Shown piece after piece: positions 27,643 to 37,272 of a DNA stretch of 64,000 nt. The stretch is from Pedobacter xixiisoli (GTDB lineage: Bacteria; Bacteroidota; Bacteroidia; Sphingobacteriales; Sphingobacteriaceae). The stretch covers positions 372,001-436,000 of the forward strand of contig NZ_OCMT01000002.1 in assembly GCF_900215335.1 (NCBI RefSeq), written 5' to 3'. The stretch's first letter is position 1. Every line of letters starts with the position of its first letter. Below the pieces are notes generated by a model. The model had not been told where the DNA came from, did not search any database, and was given only the letters and a program-made list of their open reading frames with translations. The position numbers and the translations under genes are program-made.

Positions 27643-30600
27643 ATGAGTAAACTTTACCTAACAGGCAGACAAAAACCTGTGTTTATATCGTATTTGAGAT
27701 TGCTTTTGCTAGTCTCTATTTTCACTACATTAACCACTCAATTATCTTTCTCGCAAACTACTTACACATTTAGCTTCAAACAGGCTGCATTAAATACCGT
27801 AATTTCCGAAATTGCCACCAAAACCAACTATCAATTCGTTTATGATGCTTCGTTTAACCAAAAGGCAAAGCCGATAAATGCAGAAATCAAATCGTCAAAT
27901 ATTGATGAAATACTGACCCAAGTTTTTAAAGACCAAGATTTTACTTACCGAGTAAATGGCAAAACTATCGTTATCAAATCTAAAGCTGCCGGGGAAAACA
28001 CTTATGTGCTACGCGGAATAGTTAACGATAATGAAGGTTTGCCAATGCCAGGCGTAACTATAACGCAAAAAGGTACTACAAATATGGTGCATACAGACCA
28101 AAATGGATATTTTGCTATTTACGTAAGTGATAGCAATAACACTTTGGCATTCTCTTACCTTGGTTACGAGCAAAAAGAAGTGAAATATTCCAAAGGAGCT
28201 ACTGGAACTTCTGTAGTTGTTTCGTTAGCGCCATCAAACTCAATTCTTCAAGAGGTTGTGGTTACGGGCTACCAAACTATTTCAAAAGAACGTTCTACGG
28301 CTGCTATTTCAGTTGTCGATAACAAAACATTAAATGAAAATATAAATACAGATTTATATAGTGCTTTAGAAGGTCGAATAGCTGGATTAATGTCTGAAAA
28401 AAATGCAAATGGTGTTGGCTCAGATAAGCTAATTTTACGTGGCATAGGAACTTTCTCTACAAGTGCTGTAAATGGCGTAGGTGTAGAGCCTTTGTTGGTA
28501 ATAGATGGCCTACCAACCGAAATTAGTTTATCGGATGTCAATCCCTACGACATAGAAAGTGTAAATGTGCTTCGAGATGCTGCCGCTGCATCTATCTATG
28601 GTTCTAGGGCTGCTAATGGTATTATTGTTTTGACTACTAAAAAGGGAAGTGGTAATCTGAAAGTAACACTTAATTCAGATTTTTTCGTCAGCACTAAACC
28701 AAACTTAAACTTGATGAACTATGCCTCTACCAGTGAGGCTATAGATTATGAGCAAGCTATTTATAATAAGGAACGAGCTAGATATACCAACACTGCTTCA
28801 ATGTTTAATGCATATGGAGATATTGCTAATGGAACCATCAAATATTATTCTCCATTATATCAATTAAACAGAGATAAGGAAGAAGGAAAAATTACTACCA
28901 CACAATTTGATAATACAATTAATCAATGGAGGACTAATGATTATATTGAAGATTACAAGAACAATGTTTGGCAAAATGAATTTAGACAACGCTACAATTT
29001 ATCGTTTTCTGGAGGTACCAACAAGCAAAATACTTTCCTATCTTTTAACTTCGATGATTCAAAACAACGCATTAAATACAATCAAGACAAAAACTTCACC
29101 TTATATGCGAAAAGTAATTTTCAATTAAAATCTTGGTTAAACGCTACCATTGGTTTTAATGGTTCTTATAGTACAGCTGATGTAACAGACGCTTCGTATA
29201 GTGACTTTACGATACAGAATCGTTACGAGCAAATTGTAGATGCGAATGGCAACCTAGTCATTTCACCTTATGTAAATATTAAAGACGGCTTTACCGGATC
29301 CTTAGCAATGAATGGTGTAGTGGCAGGTAAAATAAATAGTACAACTAGCTTAAAACCTGTTAGCTTTAACATCTTAAATGCATTACAAGAAGGAATAGAA
29401 GAGAGGAACTCGTTAGCGCTTAGGGCATTTGCAAACTTACAAGCAAAAATTTACGATGGCTTAAGCTTTGGCACTCAGTTTCAATACGAAAATAGAAGAA
29501 ATAGCAGAGAAAGCTTTTATGATGCAAATTCATACAAAATGCGATACGCATCTGATGCTTTAGCGAACTATTCTAGCACTACCAACCTATATACTAGCGG
29601 ATTGCCTGCAGGAGGGCGTTATTATCAATATAACAATCAATCTAGCAGCTATACATTTAGGAATCAGTTAAACTACGATAAATCATTTAACCAAAACAAG
29701 CATTCGGTTTCGGCAATTGCTGGTTTTGAAATGAGGGAGATTTTCAGTCCAAGATCAATTGAACAATTGAGATACGGCTATGATCCTGTTACCTTATCGT
29801 CTGTGATTTTAGATAATGCAAGTCTTAGTCAAACAGGTTTACCTAGTTATATCTATGGTGGTAACAGAACTTTGAGTACACTTGGACGTACACAAACCGA
29901 AGTTAAACATCGCTATTTTTCTGTCTACAGCAACATGAGTTATACTTATCTTTCTAGATATAATGTAACCGGAAGTGTTAGAATAGATAGAGCAGACTTA
30001 TTTGGAGTTGACCCTCAGTACAAAAATCGTCCACTTTGGTCTGTTGGATTGGGTTGGAATGCAAGCAATGAAGAGTTCTTAAGTAACGTATCATGGATTG
30101 ATATGCTGAAATTAAGAGCAACCTACGGTGTAAATGGAAATGTAGATCAAACTACTACTCCCTATTTAACTGCTACGAGAAGAAACGACAATCTATTTCC
30201 AACCTTACAATACACCAATATCACTGTTTTGCCAAATCCTAAATTGAGATGGGAAAAAGTTGCTAGTTCAAATATCGGTTTAGACTTTTCCTTGTTTAAA
30301 GGTAAGTTAAGAGGCAATTTCGATGTGTATAACAAATATAGCTCAGACTTATTAGCAACTACAGAGCTAGATCCTACTGTAGGCGCTTTAAACAGAGTTC
30401 TTAATAGTGGCGAAATGAGAAATCGCGGTATTGAAATTGGATTAGGTTCTAACTGGTACAATAAAAATGATCTCCGTTTCAGTTCTAATTTTATTATTGC
30501 TTTCAACAATAATGCAGTAAAAAAAGTAAATATCACTAACTCAACAGCTCAAAATTACGTAGCGGCTCCTCAAAATTATTTCTTTGAAGATGAAACCTTC

Positions 30601-31266
30601 GGTAGTCTTTATGCCTACAAATATGGAGGAATGATAAACGGCTATCCTTATGTTTTAGATGAAAATGGGAATCCATCAATCAGTTTTGATTCTAATGGAA
30701 ACCCTATTGCTACTAGTATCAAAAGTAGCATCAATAACTCGGCAGCATTAGTAAATATGGGGCCCCTAACTCCTACTTACACGGGCTCACTTTCTCAGCG
30801 GATGTCATATAAGCAATTTGATTTAAACGTATTAATGGTATTCTCTGGAGGAAATAAATTAAGAAAAGATTTCATAGATCCGGGCGAAACAAAAACAACG
30901 ACTATAACCAATACCGTAGTTACCAACGGACAGGAGAATAACCTGCCAAGACTAGTAGTTGATTATCCGGAGAATTTGTTAAACTACGCTGGAAACATCA
31001 TCTCAATGTGGCGTAATTCTGATGTTAACGTGGTAGATGCTGATTATGTAAAACTTAGAAACGTTTCACTCAGTTACAACCTTCCTCAATCATTTGCTAA
31101 TAAAATTAAGATCTCGTCGGCAAAAATAACTTTTCAAATGAATAACATTTGGTATTGGAGTGCAGCTGGAAACAACATTGATCCAGAGACTTACACTTCA
31201 AACTCCGCTACACGTAACATCCCATTGCCTAAAACTTATTTATTTGGCTTTAACCTTACATTATAA
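27643..31266 (+). CDS. SusC/RagA-type TonB-dependent receptor with STN signalling domain
   Basis: A 1207-residue outer-membrane receptor: signal peptide to about 37, STN domain (about 45-110, LNTVISEIATKTNYQFVYD), carboxypeptidase-regulatory-like domain (about 125-200), TonB box region EVVVTGYQT, plug domain (LILRGIGTFSTS, PLLVIDGLP, GSRAANGIIVLTTKKG) and a 22-strand barrel ending LFGFNLTL. The STN domain means that ligand binding signals through FecR to the ECF sigma factor. The partner SusD follows immediately. No polysaccharide-degrading enzyme is nearby; the next genes encode a protease and a DUF3347 protein, so peptides or a metal-peptide complex are likelier cargo than glycans. Confidence 0.95.
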   Translation: MSKLYLTGRQKPVFISYLRLLLLVSIFTTLTTQLSFSQTTYTFSFKQAALNTVISEIATKTNYQFVYDASFNQKAKPINAEIKSSNIDEILTQVFKDQDFTYRVNGKTIVIKSKAAGENTYVLRGIVNDNEGLPMPGVTITQKGTTNMVHTDQNGYFAIYVSDSNNTLAFSYLGYEQKEVKYSKGATGTSVVVSLAPSNSILQEVVVTGYQTISKERSTAAISVVDNKTLNENINTDLYSALEGRIAGLMSEKNANGVGSDKLILRGIGTFSTSAVNGVGVEPLLVIDGLPTEISLSDVNPYDIESVNVLRDAAAASIYGSRAANGIIVLTTKKGSGNLKVTLNSDFFVSTKPNLNLMNYASTSEAIDYEQAIYNKERARYTNTASMFNAYGDIANGTIKYYSPLYQLNRDKEEGKITTTQFDNTINQWRTNDYIEDYKNNVWQNEFRQRYNLSFSGGTNKQNTFLSFNFDDSKQRIKYNQDKNFTLYAKSNFQLKSWLNATIGFNGSYSTADVTDASYSDFTIQNRYEQIVDANGNLVISPYVNIKDGFTGSLAMNGVVAGKINSTTSLKPVSFNILNALQEGIEERNSLALRAFANLQAKIYDGLSFGTQFQYENRRNSRESFYDANSYKMRYASDALANYSSTTNLYTSGLPAGGRYYQYNNQSSSYTFRNQLNYDKSFNQNKHSVSAIAGFEMREIFSPRSIEQLRYGYDPVTLSSVILDNASLSQTGLPSYIYGGNRTLSTLGRTQTEVKHRYFSVYSNMSYTYLSRYNVTGSVRIDRADLFGVDPQYKNRPLWSVGLGWNASNEEFLSNVSWIDMLKLRATYGVNGNVDQTTTPYLTATRRNDNLFPTLQYTNITVLPNPKLRWEKVASSNIGLDFSLFKGKLRGNFDVYNKYSSDLLATTELDPTVGALNRVLNSGEMRNRGIEIGLGSNWYNKNDLRFSSNFIIAFNNNAVKKVNITNSTAQNYVAAPQNYFFEDETFGSLYAYKYGGMINGYPYVLDENGNPSISFDSNGNPIATSIKSSINNSAALVNMGPLTPTYTGSLSQRMSYKQFDLNVLMVFSGGNKLRKDFIDPGETKTTTITNTVVTNGQENNLPRLVVDYPENLLNYAGNIISMWRNSDVNVVDADYVKLRNVSLSYNLPQSFANKIKISSAKITFQMNNIWYWSAAGNNIDPETYTSNSATRNIPLPKTYLFGFNLTL

Positions 31267-31270
31267 AACG

Positions 31271-32698
31271 ATGAAACGCATAAATATTTTACTACTATCG
31301 TTGCTGATGCTAAGCATTACAGCTTGCGAAAAATATACAGACATTACTCCAAAAGGAGCTTTTATAGTAGAAACTGCTGATGATTTTTATAAATTGGTTT
31401 CTTTACCAAATCGAGGTTATCCTATCAATAACTTTCAATATTTAGTGGATGACCAGTGGATGAAGGAATCAAATGTTATAGGTATTACACCTAACATCAA
31501 TACCATCAATTTTACTTTTAACGAAAGTATTGATAGAGTTTCGATGTTAACTGGTTCAAGCTTTTACAACCAAGCTTACGTATATATCAATAGATGGAAT
31601 ACCGTGATTTCTTTAGTAGATGATAGTAAAGGCGATGAAAAAACTAAGCAGTTGGCTAAAGCAGAAGCGAAGGTTTTAAGAGCTTACGATCACTTCTTAT
31701 TAGTTAACACTTATGCAAAAGCTTACGATCCAGCAACTGCTGCTACAGATGGAGGTATCTGCATCATGGATAAATATGATTTAGAAGCACAACCAAAAAA
31801 GTCTACAGTAGCTGAAGTTTACAGTTTCATTCAAAAAGATATCGACGAAGCACTTCCATTTTTAGAAGTCAACCCTTCGGATCCATATCATCCTTCTTTA
31901 GCTTTTGCCTATGCTTTTAAAGCAAAAGTCCATTTATTTAAAAGAGAAATTGCTGCCGCAAAGACTGCAGCAGAACAATCGCTCAGCTACAATAACCAAA
32001 TATTTGATCTAGTAGCCTACGCAGCACAAGGAGGCCCTACTTCTGTACCAGTTATTGCACCAAATAACCCAGAAGTATTGAGCTATATGTACATGACTGG
32101 TTATAACGAAATGAATTTTGCTTATCAATACATCATTAGTCCCGAACTAAGAACTTTATTTGGTAACAATGATGCTCGTTTCAACTTATTCTTTAATAGC
32201 ACAAATGCCAGCTTTTTAGATATTGGTTCAAACACAGCCTATCACAATGTAGCCTACACTCGTTTCTTCTACGGAACCGTAGGAATGAAAACTACTGAGG
32301 TACACCTAATACTAGCAGAATGCTATGCTAGAGATAACAAATTTACGGAGGCAGTTGATATCCTTAATAAATTAAGAGCTAAACGCATTTTAGCTGGAGG
32401 AACGGTAAATTTAACGGTTCCTTCTACTAGGAAAGAAACTATGGAGCTAGTCATTAATGAGCGTAGAAAAGAGCTACTATTTGGTTTCAATCGCTTTTTT
32501 GATTTGAAAAGGCTAAACAACGAAACTGAATATGCCAAAACCATTACTCGTGTATTCCCTATTGTAAACAAAACAGTTCCGCAACAAACGTACACGTTAA
32601 AACCAGGTTCAAGGTTATATATTATTCCGTTCCCATTAAACGTATTGAGAATGAATCCTTCTCTTACGTTAAATACAGACGAAAAAATTCCTTTTTAA
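31271..32698 (+). CDS. SusD/RagB-family nutrient-binding lipoprotein
   Basis: The ATG at 31271 gives 475 residues with a lipoprotein signal (MKRINILLLSLLMLSITACE); the longer frame overlapping the receptor gene was rejected. The helical repeats and the conserved end (INERRKELLFGFNRFFDLKRLN, IIPFPLNVLRMNPSL) are those of SusD/RagB. It forms the lid of the SusC pore and captures the substrate at the cell surface. The spacing to the receptor gene is four bases. Confidence 0.93.
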   Translation: MKRINILLLSLLMLSITACEKYTDITPKGAFIVETADDFYKLVSLPNRGYPINNFQYLVDDQWMKESNVIGITPNINTINFTFNESIDRVSMLTGSSFYNQAYVYINRWNTVISLVDDSKGDEKTKQLAKAEAKVLRAYDHFLLVNTYAKAYDPATAATDGGICIMDKYDLEAQPKKSTVAEVYSFIQKDIDEALPFLEVNPSDPYHPSLAFAYAFKAKVHLFKREIAAAKTAAEQSLSYNNQIFDLVAYAAQGGPTSVPVIAPNNPEVLSYMYMTGYNEMNFAYQYIISPELRTLFGNNDARFNLFFNSTNASFLDIGSNTAYHNVAYTRFFYGTVGMKTTEVHLILAECYARDNKFTEAVDILNKLRAKRILAGGTVNLTVPSTRKETMELVINERRKELLFGFNRFFDLKRLNNETEYAKTITRVFPIVNKTVPQQTYTLKPGSRLYIIPFPLNVLRMNPSLTLNTDEKIPF

Positions 32699-32704
32699 TT
32701 TTAG

Positions 32705-35146
32705 ATGAAGAAACTACTCGTAATCGTAAGCATACTAGCTGCCTCGCAGCAGTATGCTTATTCGCAAATTCAGCCAGAGAAGAAAGCCGATAGTGCAAGT
32801 GCACAAAAATCTACTCTACAGCCCTATAATAAGGTTATCACGAGCAATGCAAAAAGTAAAGCAGGGCTATTTACCGTAAGCCAAGTAGACACTAAGTTTT
32901 ACTTCGAAATTCCAGATAGCTTATTTAACAGGTACATGCTCACAGTAACTCGTTACTTGGCTACACCGCAAGGTATGGGAAGTTTCGGTGGCGAAAAAGC
33001 TAATGAACAAACCATCTATTTCGAGAAAGGTCCCAACAACACTGTTTTTTTAAGATCATTACAATACAGACAAGATGTGCGCAAAGCGGACGCCATGTTG
33101 GCAAAGGCATTAGCTGGCAGTAACGAAAATCCAATCGTTACCGCTTTTCCTATCAAAACAACAAATCCCGCTAACGGAAATGTGGTGATTGAAGTAACGG
33201 AGACTTTTAAAAAGGAAAACCCGATGTTTTCTTTGGCAAACTCAGAAAAATCGGAGAAGAAGTTAAGTTCTTTGGCAGATGATAAATCTTTCATCGAAGC
33301 CATCAACTCCTACCCTATCAACATTGAGGTAAAAACCACAAAAACTTACACCAATGCTACTGCAAGTGCTGGAAGTGTAACACTAAGATTGAACACCTCT
33401 ATCGTTTTGTTGCCAAAAATTCCAATGCGTAAGCGTTTCTTTGATGAAAGAGTAGGTTATTTCGCTAATAAATACGTGTTATTCGATGATGATGAACAAC
33501 GTGCTCAAACGAAATACATCATTCAACGTTACCGTTTAGAACCAAAAGATGCAGATATCAAAAAATATCAAAGCGGACAGTTGGTGGAACCGAAAAAACA
33601 AATTATCTACTACATCGATCCGGCTACGCCAAAAAAATGGAGACCTTATCTGATTGCTGGTATTAACGATTGGCAAAAAGCTTTTGAAGCGGCTGGTTTT
33701 AAAAATGCAATTGTAGGTAAAGAATGGCCAGAAGCCGATACCACTATGAGCTTGGAAGATGCTCGTTATTCGGTAGTGAGATATTATGCTTCTGAAACTC
33801 CTAACGCTTACGGACCACGCATCAGCGATCCCCGCAGTGGAGAAATCCTCGAAAGTCATGTTGGTTGGTTTCACAATGTGATGAAATTAGTGCAAAACTG
33901 GTACATGATCCAAGCTGGACCGTTAGACCCAAGAGCAAGAAAAATGCATTTAGATGATGAATTAATGGGGCAACTAATCCGTTTCGTTTCTTCGCATGAA
34001 ATTGGCCATACCATCGGTTTACGTCATAACATGGGTGCTAGCAGTGCAACGCCAGTAGAAAAATTAAGGGACAAAAAATGGGTTGAAGCCAACGGTCATA
34101 CCGTTTCTATCATGGACTATGCTCGTTTCAATTACGTAGCTCAACCAGAAGATAATATCAGTCCTAAAGGAATTTACCCACGCATTGGCATGTACGACAA
34201 ATGGGCAATTAAATGGGGTTATGGCTATTTCACTAAAGCAAAAGATGAATTTGAGGAAGAAAGCATTTTAGCCAAACTAACTACCGATAGTTTAACTGCA
34301 AATCCTAAATTATGGTTTGGTGGCGAAGGTAAAGATGAAGACCCTCGTAGTCAAACAGAAGACATTGGTGACGATGCAGCTTTAGCCAGCGATTATGGTA
34401 TCAAGAATTTGAAGCGTGTAGTGCCAAACCTAATCAAATGGACTTATGCACCGAACGATGCTTATGACAACCTTTCGGACATGCATAAAGCTGTGGTAAG
34501 ACAATACAGCAGATACTTATATCATGTAATGAAAAACATCGGCAACAACTATGTAACTAAAAGAACCGTAGATGAAAAAGGGATAGTTTACAGACCAGTG
34601 CCAAAAGCAAAAGTAAAAGCGGCTATAGATTACGTAGGAAGACAGTTATTTATAGCTCCTTTATGGATGTATCCTCAGGAAATTGCACAATTGATCCCCT
34701 TAAAAACAGCAGATGAAATATCTGATCAACAAAATCAAATGTTGAACATGTTTTTAAGTACTGGTATGCTCTATAATATCAGTCAAAAAGCATTGCAATC
34801 TGAAGGTGCTTACACTGTACCAGAATTTTTAAATGATGTACAGCAAACAGTTTGGGTAAACTTCTCTGGCGACGAAAAATTAGATGTGTACAGAAGAAGC
34901 CTACAACGTGGCTACATTGAGAAAATAGGCATATTATTACTCCCTAAGGAAGTAGAGCCAGGAAAAGCTTTAAATGCAGCGCAACGCAGTGATGTGAGGC
35001 TTTACGGTCAACAGCATTTAGTAAAACTGAGAGCTGACATCGTAAAGCTTATGGCTTCAACTACTGGGTTTAACAAACAGCATTTCGAAAGTATTTTAAT
35101 CGATATCGACAAAATCATTTCAAAACTTAACAAAACAGAGGCATGA
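32705..35146 (+). CDS. Zinc-dependent metalloprotease (DUF5117/DUF4953 family)
   Basis: An 813-residue exported protein (signal peptide MKKLLVIVSILAASQQYAYS). The N-terminal half has the family segment KAGLFTVSQVDTKFYFEIPD; the catalytic motif HEIGHTIGLRH starts at H431 (ligands H431, H435, H441, catalytic E432) with SIMDYARFNY downstream as the Met-turn. This is the metzincin-like family placed next to SusCD pairs in Bacteroidota. It probably degrades peptides taken up or captured by the receptor. It overlaps the next gene by four bases. Confidence 0.93.
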   Translation: MKKLLVIVSILAASQQYAYSQIQPEKKADSASAQKSTLQPYNKVITSNAKSKAGLFTVSQVDTKFYFEIPDSLFNRYMLTVTRYLATPQGMGSFGGEKANEQTIYFEKGPNNTVFLRSLQYRQDVRKADAMLAKALAGSNENPIVTAFPIKTTNPANGNVVIEVTETFKKENPMFSLANSEKSEKKLSSLADDKSFIEAINSYPINIEVKTTKTYTNATASAGSVTLRLNTSIVLLPKIPMRKRFFDERVGYFANKYVLFDDDEQRAQTKYIIQRYRLEPKDADIKKYQSGQLVEPKKQIIYYIDPATPKKWRPYLIAGINDWQKAFEAAGFKNAIVGKEWPEADTTMSLEDARYSVVRYYASETPNAYGPRISDPRSGEILESHVGWFHNVMKLVQNWYMIQAGPLDPRARKMHLDDELMGQLIRFVSSHEIGHTIGLRHNMGASSATPVEKLRDKKWVEANGHTVSIMDYARFNYVAQPEDNISPKGIYPRIGMYDKWAIKWGYGYFTKAKDEFEEESILAKLTTDSLTANPKLWFGGEGKDEDPRSQTEDIGDDAALASDYGIKNLKRVVPNLIKWTYAPNDAYDNLSDMHKAVVRQYSRYLYHVMKNIGNNYVTKRTVDEKGIVYRPVPKAKVKAAIDYVGRQLFIAPLWMYPQEIAQLIPLKTADEISDQQNQMLNMFLSTGMLYNISQKALQSEGAYTVPEFLNDVQQTVWVNFSGDEKLDVYRRSLQRGYIEKIGILLLPKEVEPGKALNAAQRSDVRLYGQQHLVKLRADIVKLMASTTGFNKQHFESILIDIDKIISKLNKTEA

Positions 35147-35664
35147 GAAAATTATTGATAGTAGCACTTTTAGGTTTAGGCAGTGTAGTACAAGCACAGA
35201 CCATGTCGGAAAAGGAAGTTACTGCAGATTTGGTAGCACAACGCGAAACGCAAAAAAAGGAAATTACCAACAGTTACCTTGCACTGAGCGATAATTTTAT
35301 CACTTCTGATAGCGTAGCAGCAGTAAATAACGCAAAGGCATTAGTTAATTCGTTCGGTAAGTTCAAGTTTAAAAAATTAACACTTGACCAAATGAATGAA
35401 GCTACAACAACAAGAAAGCAAATTGTAGAGTTAGCTACAGAAATTGCAGCAACCAAAAACATCAACAAACAACGTAAAGCTTTTGGTGTGCTTTCTACAA
35501 AATTTTGGACAATTGCGGCAAAGTTAAAACCAGCTGATATGCCATTATACCAACAAGTTTGTCCGATGACTGGCGACGTTTGGTTAAGCGGAAGTAAGGA
35601 AATCAAAAACCCTTATTTTCCTAAAAACATGTTGACTTGCGGAGAAGTGAAAGCAAGTTTATAA
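35143..35664 (+). CDS. DUF3347-like exported protein, possible copper binder
   Basis: A 173-residue protein with signal peptide (MRKLLIVALLGLGSVVQA), a helical middle and a C-terminal motif: VCPMTGDVWLSG (C140, M142) and IKNPYFPKNMLTCGEV (C166). This matches the DUF3347 end also seen in copper/silver efflux adaptors, where the Cys and Met residues bind metal. It is translationally coupled (ATGA) to the metalloprotease. It suggests that the operon handles a metal or a metal-loaded peptide. Confidence 0.75.
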   Translation: MRKLLIVALLGLGSVVQAQTMSEKEVTADLVAQRETQKKEITNSYLALSDNFITSDSVAAVNNAKALVNSFGKFKFKKLTLDQMNEATTTRKQIVELATEIAATKNINKQRKAFGVLSTKFWTIAAKLKPADMPLYQQVCPMTGDVWLSGSKEIKNPYFPKNMLTCGEVKASL

Positions 35665-35686
35665 AGAGTAAATTTAGGTTTAGTTT

Positions 35687-35724
35687 GACAAAATGCGGCG
35701 TTCTGGATAGAGGCCGCATTTGTC
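35687..35724 (+). terminator. Terminator of the SusCD/protease operon
   Basis: GACAAAATGCGGC pairs with GCCGCATTTGTC (one bulged A) around a 13-base loop. The T-run after it is short. Confidence 0.65.
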
Positions 35725-35785
35725 TTATTATAACAAATTTGCATTGAAAACTAATTCAGCAATATAAATAACCTTACAAAACTGA

Positions 35786-35850
35786 CCCTGAAATAAATTC
35801 AGGGTGACGGCATATATGGCGCTTCGTCATGCTGAATTTATTTCAGCATC
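35786..35850. repeat. Nested inverted repeat
   Basis: CCCTGAAATAAATTCAGGG is a hairpin; TGAATTTATTTCA further right is the exact inverse of TGAAATAAATTCA, and TGACG/CGTCA flank the centre. The whole can fold into one long hairpin. It looks like a dispersed intergenic repeat. Confidence 0.6.
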
Positions 35851-35912
35851 AGCTATTTAGCATGCTTTAGCAAACTTAATATTCTAAAGTAACGATGTGG
35901 AAATCTATCCGT

Positions 35913-36296
35913 TTACAAAACTAATTCTTGCATCAGTTTTCCTAATGTTTCTTCTGCATCTATACAAAAGCCTGGGTGTACTTTAGAACATTGTACTACC
36001 GTACTTCTGGTTGCAGTTAACCACCTAAATCTACTTGCTAGATCTAGCTGACCAATTGGCCCAGCTGTTTTACCACCTTTGCAGATATTGACAATCGCAT
36101 TTAAGTTCTCCTCTATTACCGCTACCTCCAACTCGCAGTTCAAAGCCTTCAATCTTTCTGGACATACTTTAAATGCGGCGTTGAGATACTTTAATTTTGC
36201 ACAGTACAAGATCACACCCACATTAATAAATTCTTCGCGTTCTACCCTAGGCATTACCCGAATTACGGCATACTCAAATAAGTGTCTGTCTTGCAT
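35913..36296 (-). CDS. DUF3037 protein
   Basis: The ATG at 36296 (MQDRHLFEYAVIRVMPRVER) gives 127 residues; the upstream TTG was rejected. The segment EFINVGVILYCAKLKYL is the DUF3037 signature and GPIGQLDLASRFRWLTATRST follows. No enzymatic motif is visible. It overlaps the HipA-like gene by 23 bases; the two are regular partners in other genomes, so a joint function is likely. Confidence 0.85.
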   Translation of the reverse strand: MQDRHLFEYAVIRVMPRVEREEFINVGVILYCAKLKYLNAAFKVCPERLKALNCELEVAVIEENLNAIVNICKGGKTAGPIGQLDLASRFRWLTATRSTVVQCSKVHPGFCIDAEETLGKLMQELVL

Positions 36297-37077
36297 TTTC
36301 GGCTTCGTTAACAAAAACTGAAGAGTTTTCAATTCGAGTATTTAAAAAATAGGCATAAGCTTTTCGCTGATCTTCCGGCTTTTCGAAACTACGTTCGTCT
36401 AACCATTCATCAGGTATCAAAGCCAAAATGTTATCGATCAATTGTGGCGTTAAAATAGCTTTCAATTCTGCATCAACTGCAGCAATTTCACTTGCTTGCG
36501 GTAACAGCACATGGTCTTTCACCAATACGAACGGACGCTTAGCTTGCTCTTCCCAATTTTGCCACGAGTGGTGGAAATACAGTGACGCTCCGTGATCAAT
36601 TAACCAAAGTTCTTTATGCCAGTAAAGCATATTCGTATTTCTCGCAGTACGATCCATATTGGTTAACAAGCAGTCCATCCACACTATTTTAGAAGCCAAA
36701 TTCGAATCTACTTTGTTAATGGTCGGATCATAGGTAATGGCTCCAGAAAGATAATGCAGTGCCAAATTTAAGCCTACACTTGCTTTCAACAAGTCTTGGA
36801 TTTCCTCATCGGGTTCCGTTCTTCCAAAAGCTTCGTCCAAGTTGGCAAAAACCAATTCTGGCATCTTCAAACCTAATGCACGAGCAATTTCGCCACCAAT
36901 AATTTCTGAGATAAGTGCTTTATGCCCCTGCCCTGCGCCTCTAAACTTCAGCACGTACAAAAATCCGTCATCCGCCTCTGCAATTGCAGGCATAGAACCA
37001 CCTTCTCTCAAAGGCGTTACGTAACGCGTAACATTAACGGTTCTTAATTCTAAGTTTTTTTCTGTTGTATTTGCCAT
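36274..37077 (-). CDS. HipA-like protein kinase
   Basis: The ATG at 37077 (MANTTEKNLELRTV) gives 267 residues, much shorter than classical HipA (about 440). It keeps the kinase-like parts: a phosphate-loop-like region FLYVLKFRGAGQG, the catalytic motif DRTARNTNM (D142, N147) and the metal-binding DHG (D161). HipA kinases phosphorylate targets such as glutamyl-tRNA synthetase. No HipB-like DNA-binding antitoxin is encoded here; the neighbour is DUF3037. Whether the pair is a toxin-antitoxin module is not known. Confidence 0.82.
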   Translation of the reverse strand: MANTTEKNLELRTVNVTRYVTPLREGGSMPAIAEADDGFLYVLKFRGAGQGHKALISEIIGGEIARALGLKMPELVFANLDEAFGRTEPDEEIQDLLKASVGLNLALHYLSGAITYDPTINKVDSNLASKIVWMDCLLTNMDRTARNTNMLYWHKELWLIDHGASLYFHHSWQNWEEQAKRPFVLVKDHVLLPQASEIAAVDAELKAILTPQLIDNILALIPDEWLDERSFEKPEDQRKAYAYFLNTRIENSSVFVNEAENARQTLI

Positions 37078-37083
37078 ACCAAG

Positions 37084-37091
37084 CAAAGATA
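37084..37091 (-). promoter_or_regulatory. -7 box for the HipA-like gene
   Basis: TATCTTTG on the minus strand ends seven bases before the ATG at 37077, so transcription would begin at or just before the start codon. No -33 TTG is seen at the usual distance. Confidence 0.4.
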
Positions 37092-37272
37092 ATTTAAAAT
37101 TATAGACAGTTATTTTTTAATTAGCCATAGAAACTGAGATTTGGCTCTACGAGTTACTTACAAATAATTTTAATCATCAATATTTTTATCAATCTCGGCA
37201 TTTGCAGCAAACCTTTATCTCAAATAGGTTTCTTTAAAATCTAAAATCTGTGTATCTATGTGTTTATAAAAC

